From: Trichopria drosophilae
Taxonomy: Eukaryota > Arthropoda > Insecta > Hymenoptera > Diapriidae
DNA length: 64,000 nucleotides
Assembly (NCBI GenBank): GCA_030407085.1
Contig: CM059586.1
Location: 11,550,001 to 11,614,000, forward strand
Direction of reading: 5' to 3'
In this document: positions 35,686 through 48,430 of the stretch, in pieces
Layout: every line of letters begins with the position of its first letter
How positions within the stretch are numbered: the first letter of the stretch is position 1
Translations under genes and position numbers: made by a program
The notes under the pieces: model-generated
What the model saw: only the letters and a program-made list of their open reading frames with translations
Databases searched by the model: none
Told to the model about the DNA's origin: nothing

Positions 35686-36439
35686 TTATGTATAGTGTTA
35701 TTACTTCGACCCAGACCAAAGGTCTGGACGAAGTATTGAATTTGGTCACTTCCCGCCAAAAAATTACCCTACAGTTTTTCATCAAATGTCGACGTTGCAG
35801 ACCCCAAAGAACCCAAAAAAACAATAAAATAATTTGTGTCCGTGATCGTGTACGTACGTCCATACGAGAGATTGATCGGGAAGTTATTGTTTCGACTCGC
35901 TAAGGGTCACAACCGCTTTATTATTTTTGCTTTCAGACGTCTTAAAGTGTCAAAATCACCTGTGCCAGCTACACTCCTCTTTTTGTAGACGCCTATTTTG
36001 TTATTACATAAATAATTGTAAAAAATTTTGGTTTGATAAATAAAAAATGTTTTTATATTCTCTTAAAAACCAATTAACATATAAAAACACCGAATCGATT
36101 TAATTTTAATTTACCCAAAACAAAATTCCCCAAAAAGCCTACGAAAAACGCGCGAGATACCAGACTACTGCCGGAACAGCCCCCGACGTAAGTAGTAGCG
36201 GGCTGTATTGGTCAGCCATGCGTTCGAAAGCGACAATTAAAAGTTATGAATCCCCAAACTCACCAAAGTGGCATACGATGACCATGCAACATATAGATAT
36301 TATATGACTGACTTGGTAACTCCGCGCGGCAAGTAGTAGTATACTGCATTGGTCAGACATGCATACGACAGCAACAATTAAGAAATGTCAACAATCCCAC
36401 CGCAATTGATACAAATATTTGAAAACAAGTAAACCACAT

Positions 36440-37030
36440 TCACGAACTCGTAGGCTTCATTCTGGTAATCAATTACATTCAACAGATTCGCTTCGCGTTT
36501 ACAAAAACCAATTGTTTTACCGGGGGATTCGCGTGCCTAGGCTTCCTTCGGTATGCATATCGGGATTTCCTGGGGCGGTACGCGTCCACCGCACGATTCC
36601 GGAAATTCGTCGATACCACAAGTAAGAAAGTGAATATTTCGTTGGGGACTATCGGTGGTTTTCTCATTACGAATCGGTCGTGCACCCCGCGCATGCCGTT
36701 TCGACTATTTTTAGTAGCGGGTGCGCGTGGGCGTCGCTTGGAATAGAATCGCGTGACGTCACAATGCCGCAATGATACGACGTCGTCGGTACAAAGGTAT
36801 ACGAGCTACTTTCTTTGACCCACATGCATAGCTTTCTGTGTTCGCAAGCACGACCGTGATGCGCGTACGAACTACGCCGATTCCGCAAGCCTGTGTCAAT
36901 ATTTCGTCGGGACGTATAGTTCCGACGACTTACTAAGTAAAACATCGTTAGGGAATCTGGCACGTGCGTATTATTTAAGGCTAATTGCGCCGATAAGAAG
37001 GGAACGATGCTCGGATTACGTCGTTAATTA
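36440..37030. promoter_or_regulatory. CpG-rich island with CRE palindrome
   Basis: The most CpG-rich stretch in the window (for example CGCGTGACGTCACAATG and ACGACGTCGTCGG). It contains a perfect CRE, TGACGTCA, at 36754-36761. Open frames of 68-98 codons occur on both strands, with Arg-rich, family-less translations, as expected for CpG-rich DNA. It could be a promoter or first exon of the SLO2 transcript (minus strand) or an enhancer; there is no direct proof. Confidence 0.35.
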
Positions 37031-37530
37031 ATTATGCAAGCACTGCCATCTCTTTAGTTAGTTAAATGGAAATTCGTTTATGGCCTGTCATTTGGATGTG
37101 TAAAGTCTCGCTAACTTTCTAATGTTGATATTAGCAGTGAGTTTGTGATATTTACTCACGTCGTCAAGCCTCGTCTGCAGCAATGATGATAAGATCAAGT
37201 TGAGATAATCAAAATAGCCGCGGGTCGGACTATTATTATTTTTTTTTAAGTTCTGAAGAGAAAATCTGGAGTTTTATGAAGTTTTTTTCATTATATTATT
37301 AGTTTCATGAACTAAGACGTTCTTTTTGTAAAGTTCTTGACACATTAGAACTTATTTTATGGAAGGGTGTTTAATTGTAGACTCGCATAGAAAATTCCAT
37401 CAATATATGATCAATTTTTAATGAAAATTGATGAACACAATTGATGTAAACGTGATCATTTTTTTTGAATGATTCGAGAACAATAAAATCATTTTTGGGT
37501 TTCAAAAAATTATTTAGAAAAATCTGTCTT

Positions 37531-37683
37531 CACTGTAAAAACAAATACTTAAAATGATTACATCTTAAATTCAACCAATGTACATACAGCGCATAAGTTT
37601 GTCCTTTTCTAAGTGGTCTTATTTACATTACATCTAACTTTCAGTCTTAATTATAACTGAATTTAAGTATTTCTTTTTTCGTG
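37531..37683. repeat. MITE related to 5430-5575
   Basis: Tips CACTGTAAAAACAAATACTT and (reverse complement) CACGAAAAAAGAAATACTT. The interior matches 5465-5550 in reverse orientation. Flanked by TT rather than TA on both sides. Confidence 0.5.
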
Positions 37684-37740
37684 TTCTCCATGAATGAATC
37701 TTGTCAAACTGGATGGTAATTTATTCCCTTCATACCTTCA

Positions 37741-38084
37741 CATAAAAAATTAGTCTTAAAATTGTTACATCTTAAATTCATCATTAGGTGAGACTTAATT
37801 TCAGCCCAAAATTCCGTTAATTTTCGAAAATTCAGTCAATATTTAGGCTTAAAGTCTTACTTTCAGCCGATATTTTGGTTTGAAATAAGATACGTCTAAC
37901 TTAGATGCCATAACCTCGATAAATCTCATTTTAAGCCAAAATATCGTCTAAAAGTCAGTTTTGCTCACTGAAAGGCAAAACACTGACTGAATTTAAGAAA
38001 ACGAATGCCATTTCGGGCTTAAATTAAGCCTCACCTGATGATAAATTTAAGATGTAACAATTTTAAGACTTATTTTTTTCTATG
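37741..38084. mobile_element. Inverted-repeat MITE (CATAAAAAATTAGTC tips)
   Basis: About 65-bp arms: TAGTCTTAAAATTGTTACAT and TCATTAGGTGAGACTTAAT on the left mirror the right arm. TA follows the right tip at 38085-38086; the left flank is degraded (CA). The interior repeats TTTCAGCC/GGCTTAAA blocks. Confidence 0.65.
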
Positions 38085-39726
38085 TACTTAACATTTAATA
38101 TATGCTAACTTTTTTAAAGTAGTACACTGACTTTTATTAATCGGTATTACGAGTATTGAAAATACTGTACGACTTTTTTATGGTCACGTATAATCAACAT
38201 CGTCATTTTTTAAATTGTGTTATTATAAAATATTTGAAATTCAAATAAGAGTTTGGAATCTTAAATCGATTCCTAAATTATTCTTCCATTGTAAAAATAT
38301 TCTAGTAGCGTTTTATATGTTCTAGTCATGTATACGTAAATCGTCAACTTTCCAACTCGAATTTCCTAATTTACCGATGTCTTGACCAATCCTCTGCAAA
38401 CCCCGAATTTACATGCCTGTGATCGTCGAACTGACAACAAAGAGTAGTACTCAACTTGAAATCACCGCAATCTCCAGATATCTTGAGAGTTCGACGATTC
38501 TAGAAGTTCCTGTGGATTACAACTAGGTACTCGATATACCACTTCAACCAATTTTCCGATTCTCAAGATCCTGTAAATCAATGGTTCGCACTGATATACA
38601 TTGAATATTTGACAGAAATAAAAAATCTGTCTTAATTAAGCCGAAGGGTCTATTTGCATTCGCTGGTGATGCTTATTCTTTGTCGATTGTATAAAATTAT
38701 TTATAAAACTCTTGAAATTCATTGGAGATTCTTAACTAAAAGGAAAGCAAAATACTAAATGTACTTTCTTTTATCGTGTTGAAAAATCGAAGCACGGAAG
38801 TGCATATAGCTGCAATGAAATTGGAAATACCCGCTCAACAAAAACCTTCTTTTGGAAGCGTGAAAGCCCATTTTTACTTTATTCCCAAGATTCTCCAATA
38901 TCTGTAATACCTGGGTAGTCGTGCATAGAATTTTTAGTAGCTGTAAATTCATGAAAGTAAGCTTAGTTTTTGTTAGTTTAAAAAAAACATTTGCCGTTCA
39001 ATCTTTCGAAGCCGTGTACTAAAATGTGAAGTATGATGAGAACGAATTTTCTGCCAATTTTTTTTTTGTTTTTTAAACCAACCGATTAAAAAATTATTGA
39101 AATTACAGATTTTAATACGCTCGAATCTAATAAGAACAGCGCATATATAGTATGCAGAAAATAAAACGCTAATTATTTCTATTTTTCAATTTCGAAAATC
39201 AGTTGTATATAGAGAGTATTAATACATCATTTTCAATGTGATTTATATTTTTTGATCGAAGTTGTCATCGAAATATCATTTTTTATTTTCATCAAATTTG
39301 TTACTCGGAGCTTTTCAAAGCTCCTGATTTACGAATTAATCTGATAAATTACCTACTAAATACAAAGCTACAATTAGAGCGCTAAAAACTAATCTAAAAT
39401 TGACTTAGTTCCTCAAACATATAAAAAATATACTGGAAGATAGACTATTTTATGCTCAAGAATGCTTTATTTAACGTATTCTATTCAATCGGCAGAAAAA
39501 AGAATAAAGGAAAAAATGTGAAATATTGCACACGTAAAATGGATAGAAAAACTCTCGTGGTTATTTACAGAATCAATGTAAAGTTCTGCTTTCACAAAAA
39601 ACTTCTTCGATTCGTCAGCTATACAGCCGTATTTTTAGTTTTACTAACAGAAATTTCCTCTCGACTGTGAATGATGTTAATTAAACACAAAACTGAATTA
39701 TTTTTTAAATTCGGTGTTTGCTTTAA

Positions 39727-39960
39727 CCCTTTGAGGCATACATTTTTCTTTATATTGAATTGACTTGAAATTTGTCATCAGGAGGTTTTTGCGATCGTAG
39801 ATTACGAATCCGGTATCAAAATTTCAAAATTCAAAATTGCGGATTCAATATGGCATATTTGATGCATATTTACATCATGAAGGCCGTCATATTGAAGCCG
39901 CCATTTTGAATTTCATAAAACCAACATCGGATTCGTCATCAGCGACCTAAAAAACCCTAT
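39727..39960. mobile_element. Left end of a TTAA element (CCCTTTGAGGC family), truncated
   Basis: TTAA (39723-39726) precedes CCCTTTGAGGCATACATTTT, the mirror of the right tip AAAATGTATGCATCAAAGGG at 57298-57317. The interior shares ATTTCAAAATTCAAAAT-type blocks with that copy and with 46500-46640. No right tip was found here. Confidence 0.55.
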
Positions 39961-40204
39961 TATACAAAATTTCAAATCATTATCTTAAAAAACAGCGTCA
40001 ATAATGAATTCTCTCGAAACAATCGTGGTTTTTTCATGTTTTTTTATTTATAGATGATACAACAATAAACAATTACATCTTATACATTCTTCATTCTTAT
40101 TTGGTATTTTCTATCACCATAGTAATAGAAAATGCCAAACAAAAACCGATTGAAATGCGTTAACTGAAATTTAAATTCAAAGAAATCGTTATTACTATGC
40201 CGCA

Positions 40205-40712
40205 AAGGCTAACTTACAAGTAACACTACCCAAGTGCCACTCGGGGATTGACTTTTTGTTACGCGCGTTTTGTAGAGAATCGAAAAATATTTGATATGCA
40301 TTTTTTTATTTCGGCAGACATGATGTTTTAAGGGATGATAATAGGGGTTGAAATATTTAATTTTTTAATAAACGGATGCATTTCATCAAAAAACAACGCG
40401 CTTTTCAGCTTTTTTTTAGTTTTGACCTTGAAAATGACCTTGCCGACCATTTTCGTGGTCATATTCGTGATGAGCGCATAAAATTACATAAATATATGAA
40501 GTTACAAATAAATCGCATGTCAGCACTGGAAGGAAATGCATCCGTTTATTAAAAAATTCAATATTTCAACCCCTATTTTCATCCCTTAAAACGTCATGTC
40601 TGTCGAAACTAAAAAATACGTGTCAAATATTTTTCGATTCTCTACAAAACGTGCGTAACCAAAAGTCAATCCCTGAGTTGCACTTCGGCAGTGTTACTTG
40701 TTAGTCTGCCTT
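40205..40712. mobile_element. Long-TIR hairpin element (AAGGCTAAC tips)
   Basis: Arms of about 180 bp: ACAAGTAACACTACC, GGGATTGACTTTT, TTTTGTAGAGAATCGAAAAA and AATAAACGGATGCATTTC on the left mirror 40533-40712. The loop contains TTTTGACCTTGAAAATGACC. No clear duplication; superfamily unassigned. Confidence 0.65.
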
Positions 40713-40999
40713 GTAATAGAGAACTATCAAGTACTGTCATTATTAATTGCAACTACATAATCATTCGTATATAATAACATGAGTCATTTTAGAGAGTTAA
40801 CAACTGATTCTAAAAGAATAACCAGATATCGTTTATAATATGGTTCATATGAGGTAGAAGAATAGGTCCCAACTTCAGTCTTAAAGAGACTAGAGTTTAG
40901 AGGTCATATGGAGGTCATAAGCCTCTAATTTTTAATTATGTAACAAAGCAACATTATGCATTTATTTACGTAGTTGTTTGTCTTACCTAATCTTACTAT

Positions 41000-41650
41000 A
41001 TTGAAAAGAGGCACACAATTTGCATGCAATTGATCTTCTAGCAAACTCATTTCGGTTCTATTTCCATTCAGTAAGAATGGTCGATCCCTGCACCAGACGG
41101 ATCATTATGGGGTGCGAACATGCAAATAAAACTTTTAATCGGATTTTAATTGACAGAAAACTCGAAAACGAGATGTCCAGTCATTTGTTTTCGTTTACCC
41201 TGGTCGAATTTCAGCAACTATCGGATCCAGGATGAGTTAACGCACCTGTCTCGGACATTAAAGGGAGGGTCCGCCTATAAAAAGGCGAAGACTCAAACGA
41301 ACTGGATAAGAAGTTGGTTCTGACCTCGAAGGTTCGGCCCATCCCATACTCGTCTTCTATCCGGATAAAAGAATCGATTAATCTCTCGCGAACCGGAGGC
41401 TTCTTTCGGTCGATTGATCTCCCACAGGGAGATTAATTGTACCTGGTACGGGTGTACACTGAGAAGCGACTTCCCAAGGAATTTCAGATATCGCGGTAAG
41501 CGGAAATGTCAAATCCCCGAAGGCCCAAAACCAAAAGCATCCTCCTGGCAGTTCCGCCGCTAGTTATCTTCAATGGAAATTCTTATACGTGTCTGGATTT
41601 ATTGTGTGAGTACAATGCCGGCGGCGAATCCACATAAATCATTCATTGGT
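41000..41650. other. GC-richer island with a strong TATA-like motif
   Basis: Balanced-composition DNA unlike its AT-rich surroundings, holding a TATA-like box at 41276-41283. No convincing coding frame was found. It may be a regulatory island or an unrecognised transcript start. Confidence 0.3.
41276..41283 (+). promoter_or_regulatory. TATA-box-like motif flanked by CGCC/GGCG
   Basis: TATAAAAA is bracketed by an exact inverted pair, CGCC (41272-41275) and GGCG (41284-41287). CGCC directly before TATA matches the 3' part of a TFIIB recognition element. There is no clear initiator about 30 bp downstream and no known gene on this strand. Confidence 0.3.
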
Positions 41651-42064
41651 ATCGCCTCTTGAAGGGTTCCAATATTTACAAATACAAATATCATACATTT
41701 TCACGTCTCAAAAAGGTAAGCGAGGTAGATTACATTGCTTAGATTGGAGCAATCAATAAAAGTACAGCATCAATACATGTTTTGTTAGGTACTGCAAAAT
41801 TATCAGGTTATCTTGGATGAGTAATACGCTGCTATTTCTTTCATACAAAAGATTTTCAAGGTGAGAATGAATACATTTTATACACGGTAATCCTTCATTT
41901 CCTAAGCTTCAAAATAGAGCTAAATTACTTATTTTTTGCCTTCCTTCAGGGTTAGCAATTTTTCTATCTACATCTTATTTGCCTAAAATTTGAGTTGAAT
42001 TATGGTATGTTGAGACAAAAGCAGGAATAATTTTATTATCGAAATTTGGTAATACTTGGGTTAA

Positions 42065-43407
42065 CCCGTTAACGCCGGGAAAGACATTTTTTAAGACACC
42101 ACTTTAATTACCACAACTATTTCCAATTCATTTGATGGAGAAAATAACCGTGATAGTGAAGGTTGCTCTTTCCGATGTTGTCCATGAAATTTTGAAAAAA
42201 TTTAAATGTCCTCGTAAAAATGGAGGTTTTTCGTAAAAATCACGATTTTTTTCAATAAACTTTTTTTTTTAACTTCGATTTTCGTCCAATTTCCGGTTTG
42301 AAATCACTCTAAAATCGAAATGTCTCAAAAAATTCTGAAAAAATTCTATTGCATTCTTTAATCGATATTAAATATTTTTTTCCAAAAGTCCACAGTTTAC
42401 GAGAAAAAAATTCTTGAATGTTTAAGTAAAAAATTTGGCGTTTTGGCCGCCACTTTCAATTTTGTGGACCAAAATTAATTAATCATCGATACTTTAAGTT
42501 TAGACCAAAAGGGAAAAAGGTTGCTCTTTCTGATGGTATCCATGAAATTTTGAAAAAATTTAAATGTCCACGTGAAAATGGAGGTAAAAAACACTTTTTT
42601 TCAATTAACTTTATTTTCAACTTTACTTTCGTCCAGTTTCCGGTTTGGAATAACTGTAAAATCTTTGTACATCATGTACTTTTGGTCTAAACTTAAAGTA
42701 TGGATGATTTATATAATTTATTTTTGTCCACAAAATTGAAAATGGCGGCTAAAACGCTAAATTTTTACTTAAACATTCAAGAATTTGTTTCTCAAAAACT
42801 ATGGACTTTTTGAAAAAAATTATAAGAACGAAAAATGTTTAATATCGATTGGAGAATGCAATAGAATTTTTTTAGAATTTTTTGAGACATTTATTTTTTT
42901 TTCTTCAAAAAACCCGCAATAGCTAAAAAAAATAAATGTCTCGGAAAATTCTGAAAAACTTATATTGCATTCTTTAATCGATATTAAACATTTTTCGTTC
43001 TTATAATTTTTTTCCAAAGGTCCATAGTTTTCGAGAAAAAAAATTCTTGAATGTTTAAGTAAAAAATTTGGCGTTTTGGCCGCCATTTTCAATTTTGTGG
43101 ACCAAAATTAATTATATAAATCATCGATACTTTAAGTTTAGACCGCAAGTATACAATCTAGAAAGATTTTAGAGTGCTTCCAAACCGGAAACTGGACGAA
43201 AATCAAAGTCTAACAAAAATTTATTGAAAAAAATCGTATTTTTTTACGAAAAACCTCCATTTTCACGTGGACATCTTAATTTTTCAAAAATTTCATGGAC
43301 ACCATCGGAAAGAGCAACCTTTTTTCGACAAAATTCACTATGTTACGGTTATTTTCTCTGTCAAATGAATTGGAAATAGCGACGTGAAAGTGGTGGTTTA
43401 AAAAGTG
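42065..43407. mobile_element. TTAA-flanked long-TIR fold-back element
   Basis: TTAA at 42061-42064 and 43408-43411. The left tip is CCCGTTAACGCCGGGAAAG; the right tip is shortened and decayed (GTG for GGG). Arms share AAAACCTCCATTTT, ATTTCATGGACACCATCGGA and GGTTGCTCTTTCCGATG. Interior blocks TTTAAGTTTAGACC and AATTGAAAATGGCGGC occur repeatedly in both orientations, so the element is a nest of palindromes. No coding capacity. Confidence 0.7.
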
Positions 43408-43729
43408 TTAATTTATTAAAATAAGAACATATTTTTTGTTCTAAATTTTACAAAGGTATTCGTAACTTTTATGTTTTGAAATATTAAGAGCACTGTGCTA
43501 GGTTATATTTACCTAATGTTTGAATTATATTTACTTCCTAGACTGCACTTCCAGGCCAGGTGTTTTGTCGAACAGTAGATTTTACTTTGTTAGGGTTAAT
43601 TTATTGCATTTTACTAAAATAGTAAAATTGAAATATTAACAACTGAAAAACAGTCGAAAATGATAGGAAGTTATACAATAATTTTACTTAACTAATGCAT
43701 AATTCGTAAAAAAGAGTCGTCAGAGACTA

Positions 43730-44393
43730 CACAGAGAGAAAAAAGGTTAATGGAACCATGAAGAAAAGGCAGAAATCATTATAGATCTGATGTTATATAA
43801 TGATAAATGTTATATAATATGAAGATATTATATAATGACAGTATCTTATTTTTATATTTTATGATATTGTAAAATGTAAAACACAATATTTACTTTTTAT
43901 GATGATAAGTAGTTATTTTCGATTAATCATTTTAACTAAATCTATTTTCCTAGTCAAGAATATTTCGAGTGACTATTTAACTGCAAAGCTGTGGTACATT
44001 TGAGGTTATGTGCAATGCTGCATATTTAAGTATCGAGAAATAGTAAACGGAACAATGTTTTTGTTAAAAAAAAATACCAATACAAGTCGGCGACTTCAGA
44101 AATATTATTTGGTGCATATAATGACTAAATCATACATAAAAATATATTTTCATATTTAAGTCAACTTATAAGTAAACCACAGGATGTGTGATTTCTTCGA
44201 ACGTAGATTAAATATATTTGATTATTCCTTTACTCATTGTGACGGTCAGTTAATAAATAAAAATATAAAATATTTTAATTTTATATTTTATTCTTCCACA
44301 TTTCGGCCTCTTGTGGGTTAATTTAATCATTTTTTATAATCACGTATTTTACTCTTCTAAAATGGTCTATTAACCTTTTTCAGTCTCTCTGTG
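43730..44393. mobile_element. TA-flanked MITE (CACAGAGAGAAAAA tips), copy 2, interrupted
   Basis: TA at 43728-43729 and 44394-44395; tips identical to 28574-28999 (CACAGAGAGAAAAAAGGTTA). The copies match across most of their length, for example TTTATGATGATAAGTAGTTA. About 250 bp at 44066-44315 has no counterpart in copy 1. Confidence 0.75.
44066..44315. mobile_element. Segment inserted in MITE copy 2
   Basis: It begins with A9 and ends near CCACATTTCGGCCTCTTGTGG, itself a short stem (CCACA/TGTGG). It is absent from the copy at 28574-28999, where the equivalent position carries about 18 different bases. Unclassified. Confidence 0.4.
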
Positions 44394-45522
44394 TACATGT
44401 GAAATGTATATTATTTACAACATTTCGATTTTTTTGAAGAATATTGAAAAAATATTAAAAAACAATAAACTTAACCTCATTTTATTCTAAGAATGTTTTG
44501 CTATTGTTTACGATAATTAAATTGCGAAAATTGAATGAGTGAAAATTGATTTGATTTACATTTCTGTTATTATTAATTAGATTGTCATAAATTTTCCATC
44601 CAAATCATTGAAGTTAGCTTCTTTTCCATATATATTCTACAAGTTATCTGCTTAGAGCTGTCAGATTTTATTTTATGATAAGACTCGAACGCAACGAAAA
44701 ATCGAACGCGAATGTAAAACTCGGACGTTATATTTTCTTTTATACATTGTGAGGTAGAAAATGAAACAAGATTCTGCGGGAGTTCTCTATTCTTGAACGA
44801 TGTACCGTTTGACAGACATCAGTTAAAATGAGTCATATCAGAAATCGATAGAAGCAAAACCTTTAGATAACCGTCAGGGAAATTATACTAGTATAGTCTT
44901 TTCCAAAATTATACTAGTTTGGGATTGAAGTGACAATCATGCCATAATTTACTATGTGAGTTAATATTTCTTGTAATTCATATTAAACCAAGTTATTTAT
45001 TAATTATCATTATACCATTTACACTTTTATACATATGTACAATTTTCTGGCTAATATGGCAATATTAAATTAAAAAAAGTTAGTTTGGAAAGGGCTGACC
45101 ATTAACGACTGTTTTCACTTAAAATCTAAATTTCTTATATCGCTACGTCGTTCAATAAGATTTTATCGATGATATCATGCAAGGCGTGTAGAAGATGTTT
45201 ATTTTACTTAAACATTTCTTTCGATTCCTGTATCAAATATATTACTATACATTATTATATGTATTTTAGTGAAGAAATACATATAGTATTACTGTATTTT
45301 AATACTTTTAATCAAACTCTTATGGTTTAAACAAGGGAAGGATAAAAGTTTTTAACAATTTTAGAAAGGATTGAAGTAACCGAAAATATGCGATTAACAT
45401 TTTTTACCCCGTTACTAACATTTATGATAATCGAATTGAGTATGAATCCTAAATTCAAATTATCATTAAAATTTCAATATTGGATAAATAATGGTCCCTA
45501 GTTTTATTGTCATGACTGAACA

Positions 45523-47515
45523 AAGTTTATTTTATGCTGCTGTATTTAACGAAACTACTGGACAACAGTAAATGTATATAATAATTATACATTGTGATAT
45601 GACACCCAAGATGTCACATCAAAACCTCGCAAACTGTCAGTTGTTTAATACTAACACATTCTTTGAATAGTTTAAATTCTTCGGATGTGTCATCACAAAT
45701 GCTGAAATTTGAATGATAAATCGTTAGGATTCATATTAAATTCGGTTATGACAATTATTAAAAAATAAGTTTTGTCGTGGTTCTTCGAACTGAATTAACC
45801 ATATTTAAGCACAATTTTTAATGAAATTTAAAACAAAAAAATGAAGAAACAATTATAATACAACTTTATAATCAAGTAAATGTATTTTTATACTCGTAAT
45901 TATTAAATAACACTGTAAACAAAAAAAAAGTCGATTCTTGTTTATCTTAAAATTCTTATGTTTGTTGAATATTTAGGTCTCAGTGAGTAAAGAAGAGGTT
46001 ACAAATCTTTTTTTATTCTGGCAGTTGCATGCGAATCGAGATGAAAGTGCGAAAAAATAGCTTTTTTGATACACATGTCCGTAAAGTGTGATTTTACGGA
46101 CTGATCTCTGCACTCTACGGACTAAAACCAGTCGGTAAAGTGCACAGTTTTGCGAACAGTGTATCAAAAAATAGTGTTCTCCAATCGGTCCGTAAAATTG
46201 AACTTTACGGCCTCGGACCGAAAAGTACTATTTTAGAATTTTTTAAATCCCTATAAAAATGCGACGTGATACAAATTTCTAGTAGAACTTAAATGAAAGC
46301 TTAAAACATGAACATTTAAACGAAAATTTGAAAAATCACTATTAATAGTGGGGAACTTAATTTGTGAAGCACCTCAAAAAAAGAAAACAAAACTGTGGTG
46401 ACAAGAACTGATAGAAAACGATTTTCCATGATCAGATTTTTTGTTTACTGGCCCCATTATGGTTTTTGTAGTTGCCTATGATGAATGAAAAGTTAGACTT
46501 AGGAAATTACAAATGGCGGACACAATATGGAGGACTAAATTAAAAATATTACGCGAACTCGCTTGAAACTTGTTACTCGGATATTTTTGAGGTTGCTAAT
46601 CACTATTCAGAATTCAAAATGTCAGATACAATATGGCGACCGAAATATTTGTAATTTACTCGAATTTCTTTATGATTTTGTTACCCAAGTCTCTGATTAC
46701 AAATCTAAAATTTATTTTTCGATGCAGATAAAAATTAAGAAGGACATAGTTTTATTAACATCAATTGTATTATTACATTAAAGCTATAGTATTTGAGAAA
46801 CATTTATATAAAATACAACACGAAATTTGTCTCTGAAATTTGCTACAGATACAATTATAACGCCCTGTTATTAAAATTTACAAAAACAACGATTACAGTT
46901 CCTACACTATTAATAGTGATTTTTTATTTTGCATCGAAAAGTTCATGTTTTAAGGTGTCATTCAAGCCTTAGTACAAATTTCTATCAAGTTGCATTTTTG
47001 ACACATCAGAATTCAAAAAATGCTAAAAAAGAAATTTTTTCGCACTTTTATCTCGATTTGAATGGAATTGACCGAATGAAAAAAGGTTTGTAACCTCTTT
47101 TTTTTCACTGAGACCTAAAGAATAAATAAACATAAGAATTTTAAGATAAACAAAATACATTTACTTGATTATAAAGTTATAGTATAATCGTTTCTTCATT
47201 TTTTATTTTGAATTGCATTAAAAATTATGCTTAAATATGGTTAATTCAGTTCGAAGAATCACGACAAAATTTAGTTTATAATAATTGTGATAACCGAATT
47301 GAGTATAAATCTAACGATTTATCATTCAAATTTCAGCATTAGTAACAATAGATCCGAGAAATTTAAACTATTCAAAAGACTGTGTTAGTGTTAACGACTG
47401 GCAGTTGCGATGTTTTGATGTGGCATCTTGGGTATCCTATCACAGTGTCTCATAAATATTATATACATTTACTGTTGTCTAGTATTTTTATTAAATACAC
47501 CAGCTTTTTGTTACC
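45523..47515. mobile_element. Large inverted-repeat element, about 2 kb
   Basis: Arms of 600-700 bp face each other: CAACAGTAAATGTATATAAT, TCACATCAAAAC, GAACTGAATTAACCATATTT and AAATCACTATTAATAGTG each appear and recur inverted in the right arm. The inner 46350-46900 carries fragments of the ATGGCGGACACAATATGG type. The left arm holds a nested 90-bp MITE. Termini and duplication are uncertain. Confidence 0.6.
46072..46161. mobile_element. Nested 90-bp TA-flanked MITE
   Basis: CACATGTCCGTAAAGTGTG...AACAGTG between TA at 46070-46071 and 46162-46163. Inverted TCCGTAAA/TTTACGGA blocks; similar blocks continue to about 46225. The opposite arm of the host element lacks it. Confidence 0.5.
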
Positions 47516-47524
47516 CAGTATAAT

Positions 47525-47700
47525 ACCTCAATATTCGATGGAAGCCTTTGACGAGCAAATCATGACATTTTTACGATGCATAAATTTAATTATTCTAGCT
47601 AATATTGCCAGATGACAGAAACTCGTCAACTCTAATAGAAATAATGGAAATTTTACTAGAAAACATCACCATTTTTTTAGAAAAAAATGTAAGAATATAT
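47525..47700. repeat. Dispersed repeat copy without the TTAA MITE
   Basis: Homologous to 20265-20570 but continuous through the point (about 47585-47595, ...TTTAATTATT) where the other copy carries the 127-bp TTAA element. Confidence 0.5.
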
Positions 47701-48179
47701 ATTCAAACCGAAACATTAATTATATAATTAATGAAATTTCAAAAAAAAAGTTAGAACCTACGTTATAAAATACCTGAACATTATTATTTTTAAATAAACG
47801 TAGAGAAACAATATTTCTAATAGCAAATGCTGGAAACACTCGCGTGCAGTCTTATACGCTCAGTTTCATATCATAGCACCTACGATATACGGGCTACAAG
47901 ATCGTAAATTTAATTTACTCCTTTCGCTCTTATAAGTCTGTACTTATTGCAAACTGAAATTTTGATTTACGTCGCATTCTCCAAAAATAAACAAACATAT
48001 TATTTCCTCGTGTAAACAGTTATCAAAAGGGAAACTGACGTTGCCGAATTGTAAACTGAAATGCGGAGTAAACTCATATAAAGTTCGCAACAGTTCATAT
48101 ATCATTCCTTAAAAAAAAAAGCAGACAACAAAAACAAAACACTTGTGTAACGCTTCATATTCGTCGGTTATGGAATTTC

Positions 48180-48430
48180 AAAGTTATTCCCTCATTCATT
48201 CCTCCCATTGAATCGCAATCGAATCAAAGAGCTTCGAGCGGTTGACTCTTGATAATTGAATACCGCAATTTCAATTCGCTGAAACCGAGTCACGTGCAAA
48301 TGTGAAATTCGTGCCGGATCCTGGAGCAGAATGGGTCTCGTCGTCGGTATAACTGATCCCTAAGAACCGTATAACGTTCCCTTTTATTCTAAACCCTTCA
48401 ATCGATAGTTATCAAGGAAATTAAAATACT
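48180..48430. other. GC-richer island
   Basis: More balanced composition, with GAGTCACGTGCAAATG (E-box CACGTG) and GTCGTCGGTATAACTG. No gene recognised. Confidence 0.2.

Larger units (their letters stand above)
34255..36425. repeat. Interrupted tandem array, monomer about 140 bp
   Basis: Diverged monomers start GGCAAGTAGTAG at 34255 and 36325 and AAGTAGTAGCGGG near 36187, with a partial one near 34470. They share TTGGTCAG and AAGCGACAATTAA-like blocks. DNA from about 34560 to 36165 separates the two groups and contains other repeats, suggesting a small array split by insertions. Confidence 0.45.
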
